Shown piece after piece: positions 7,103 to 7,857 of a stretch of 7,857 nucleotides of DNA. The first letter of the stretch is position 1. Each line of letters starts with the position of its first letter. The position numbers were made by a program, and so were the translations under genes. The notes below the pieces were generated by a model. That model saw only the letters and a list, made by a program, of their open reading frames with translations, searched no databases and was not told where the DNA came from. Source of the DNA: an uncultured Pseudomonadota bacterium (GTDB taxonomy: Bacteria; Myxococcota_A; UBA9042; CAIXZC01); contig CALFHQ010000602.1 in the NCBI GenBank assembly GCA_937876385.1, positions 1 to 7,857 of the forward strand, read 5' to 3'.

Positions 7103-7136
7103 GGGGCCTTTTCAGCGCCCCCCGCTTCTCTCGGGG
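7102..7136 (+). terminator. Candidate terminator / overlapping alternative hairpins
   Basis: Starting in the stop codon of the REC-kinase gene, GGGGGC (7102-7107) can pair with GCCCCC (7117-7122) around a 9-nt loop. The C-run can instead join a second stem, CCCCG (7120-7124) with CGGGG (7132-7136). Both cannot form fully at once. Neither is followed by a clear T-tract, so intrinsic termination is uncertain. Confidence 0.35.
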
Positions 7137-7139
7137 ATC

Positions 7140-7159
7140 TTCCTGAAATTGTTCTGGAA
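7140..7159. promoter_or_regulatory. Imperfect inverted repeat, possible operator
   Basis: TTCCTGAA and TTCTGGAA flank a 4-nt ATTG spacer and are complementary at 7 of 8 positions. The repeat overlaps the candidate -35 element of the downstream lipoprotein gene, as a repressor or activator site would. No known regulator site is recognised. Confidence 0.3.
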
Positions 7160-7183
7160 ACCGCTTCTCGGCAGCCCTATGCT
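7155..7183 (+). promoter_or_regulatory. Weak sigma70-like promoter for lipoprotein gene
   Basis: TGGAAA (7155-7160) matches the -35 consensus at 4 of 6 positions. TATGCT (7178-7183) matches the -10 at 4 of 6, with a 17-nt spacer. Transcription would start near 7190, about 40 nt before the ATG. This is by-eye matching in the only intergenic gap of the window. Confidence 0.3.
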
Positions 7184-7232
7184 GTGTGTGAAAGAAGATG
7201 GCCGTCCATCACCACAACAACGAGGGGACTCC

Positions 7233-7857
7233 ATGAAGATGAACGCTACACTGATGGCTCTGCTGCTTCTCTTTGCCCTGGCGGGCTGCAAGAAAGACGA
7301 GAAGGAGCAGTCGCAGGAAATGGGTGACAAGAACGCAGTTTCTCAAAATGCAGACAAGGCTCCTGAAGGAGCCTTGTCCAAAGCAGGCGATGAGCCCGCC
7401 GTCGATGCGAGCAAGGTCCAGCAACCAGTTCCCGCTGATGGCGCCACGGATGGAGCGTCCTCTGCTGGCCAGGAAGCGGTTGCGGACACTGCCAACGCCC
7501 AGAAGAATGCTGGGGACACCGACCGCTCCGCCATAGACGAACCCCCGGAGAAAAGCGCCCTCTCAATCGTCACCCGCGCAGTAGAAGCCATGGGCGGCGC
7601 CGCTGCATTGGAAGAGAAGACTTCTTCCATGTCCATGGTTTCCAAGGGAAAATACTACGGCGCTGACTACACGATGAAGAGCCTGTGGCAGGCTCCAGAC
7701 AAGATGCTGATGGCCATCGACACCGGGCTCACCATGGCTTACTCCAGTGACGATTGCTGGACCCTCCACGGCGAGGTCGTCGTGGACTGCCCCTCCATGG
7801 AGAAGAAATCCATGGCACAGACCCTTTGGTCCTACCACGTGTTCTGCATCTACCCGC
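7233..7857 (+). CDS. Outer-membrane lipoprotein, hypothetical (3'-truncated)
   Basis: The reading frame is open from the ATG at 7233 to the window end (208 complete codons, no stop). An SD-like GAGGGG (7222-7227) lies 5 nt upstream. The start MKMNATLMALLLLFALAGC is a type II signal sequence with lipobox LAGC (Cys19). Lys at +2 is compatible with sorting to the outer membrane. Residues about 20-105 form a hydrophilic linker rich in Ala, Asp, Gln, Glu and Lys. From about 108 a folded domain begins with IVTRAVEAMGGAAALEE and later SLWQAPDKMLMAID. This pattern (helix with a GG turn, then beta strands with an aromatic-x-APDK motif) resembles LolA/LppX-like lipoprotein-fold proteins, but the match is by eye. 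Four further Cys lie in the visible part, including DDCW and VDCPS. The function is unknown. It has its own upstream gap and is probably not part of the signalling operon. Confidence 0.85.
   Translation, partial: MKMNATLMALLLLFALAGCKKDEKEQSQEMGDKNAVSQNADKAPEGALSKAGDEPAVDASKVQQPVPADGATDGASSAGQEAVADTANAQKNAGDTDRSAIDEPPEKSALSIVTRAVEAMGGAAALEEKTSSMSMVSKGKYYGADYTMKSLWQAPDKMLMAIDTGLTMAYSSDDCWTLHGEVVVDCPSMEKKSMAQTLWSYHVFCIYP
7353..7378. repeat. Perfect 11-bp stem, 4-nt loop inverted repeat
   Basis: GACAAGGCTCC (7353-7363) and its exact reverse complement (7368-7378) flank the loop TGAA. It lies in the linker-coding part of the lipoprotein gene (around ADKAPEGALSK). No T-run follows on the + strand. 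On the - strand TGCATTTTG follows, a poor terminator tail. Confidence 0.75.

Noticed and set aside
7103..7232. Possible sigma54 promoter or CRISPR/tRNA element in the gap
   Set aside because: No GG-N10-GC pair in the right context, no spaced repeats and no cloverleaf were found.

Overview
The window reads as part of a moderately GC-rich, Gram-negative (diderm) bacterial chromosome. An outer-membrane TonB-dependent receptor, two secreted proteins with Sec-type signal sequences and a lipobox lipoprotein all imply an outer membrane and periplasm. Multi-domain hybrid kinases next to TonB receptor and YfiR-type genes are common in environmental Deltaproteobacteria-like, Verrucomicrobia-like and Planctomycetes-like lineages. 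The sequence alone does not fix the phylum.

Positions 1-7102 hold five genes, all on the + strand and all overlapping by 1-4 nt at their junctions, so this is almost certainly one translationally coupled operon. In order they are: (1) the C-terminal 764 residues of a hybrid sensor histidine kinase (HisKA, HATPase, REC, REC, HPt, helical tail), whose sensor part lies upstream of the window; (2) an RpfG-like response regulator, REC plus HD-GYP, with every metal-binding residue of a cyclic-di-GMP phosphodiesterase; (3) a 662-residue TonB-dependent outer-membrane receptor; (4) a periplasmic YfiR/DUF4154 protein; (5) a soluble REC-histidine kinase whose receiver closely resembles that of gene 2.

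The set suggests a pathway crossing the whole envelope. The outer-membrane receptor and the periplasmic YfiR-like protein would feed a membrane hybrid kinase. The kinase would pass phosphate through its receivers and HPt domain to the REC-HD-GYP protein, which degrades c-di-GMP, and to the REC-kinase, which could extend or branch the relay. This is inference. The known part is that YfiR in Pseudomonas represses the diguanylate cyclase YfiN from the periplasm. No GGDEF protein and no DNA-binding output are visible here.

Positions 7103-7232 are the only non-coding stretch. They contain two overlapping GC-rich hairpins after the operon (a weak candidate terminator), an imperfect inverted repeat and a weak sigma70-like promoter. 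A new unit then starts at 7233: an outer-membrane lipoprotein with an Ala/Asp/Gln/Glu-rich linker and a domain that runs off the window end.

Beyond the genes, three near-perfect inverted repeats stand out inside coding sequence: an 11-bp stem with a 4-nt loop at 7353-7378, an 18-bp perfect palindrome at 5906-5923, and an 18-bp palindrome with one mismatched pair at 4841-4858.
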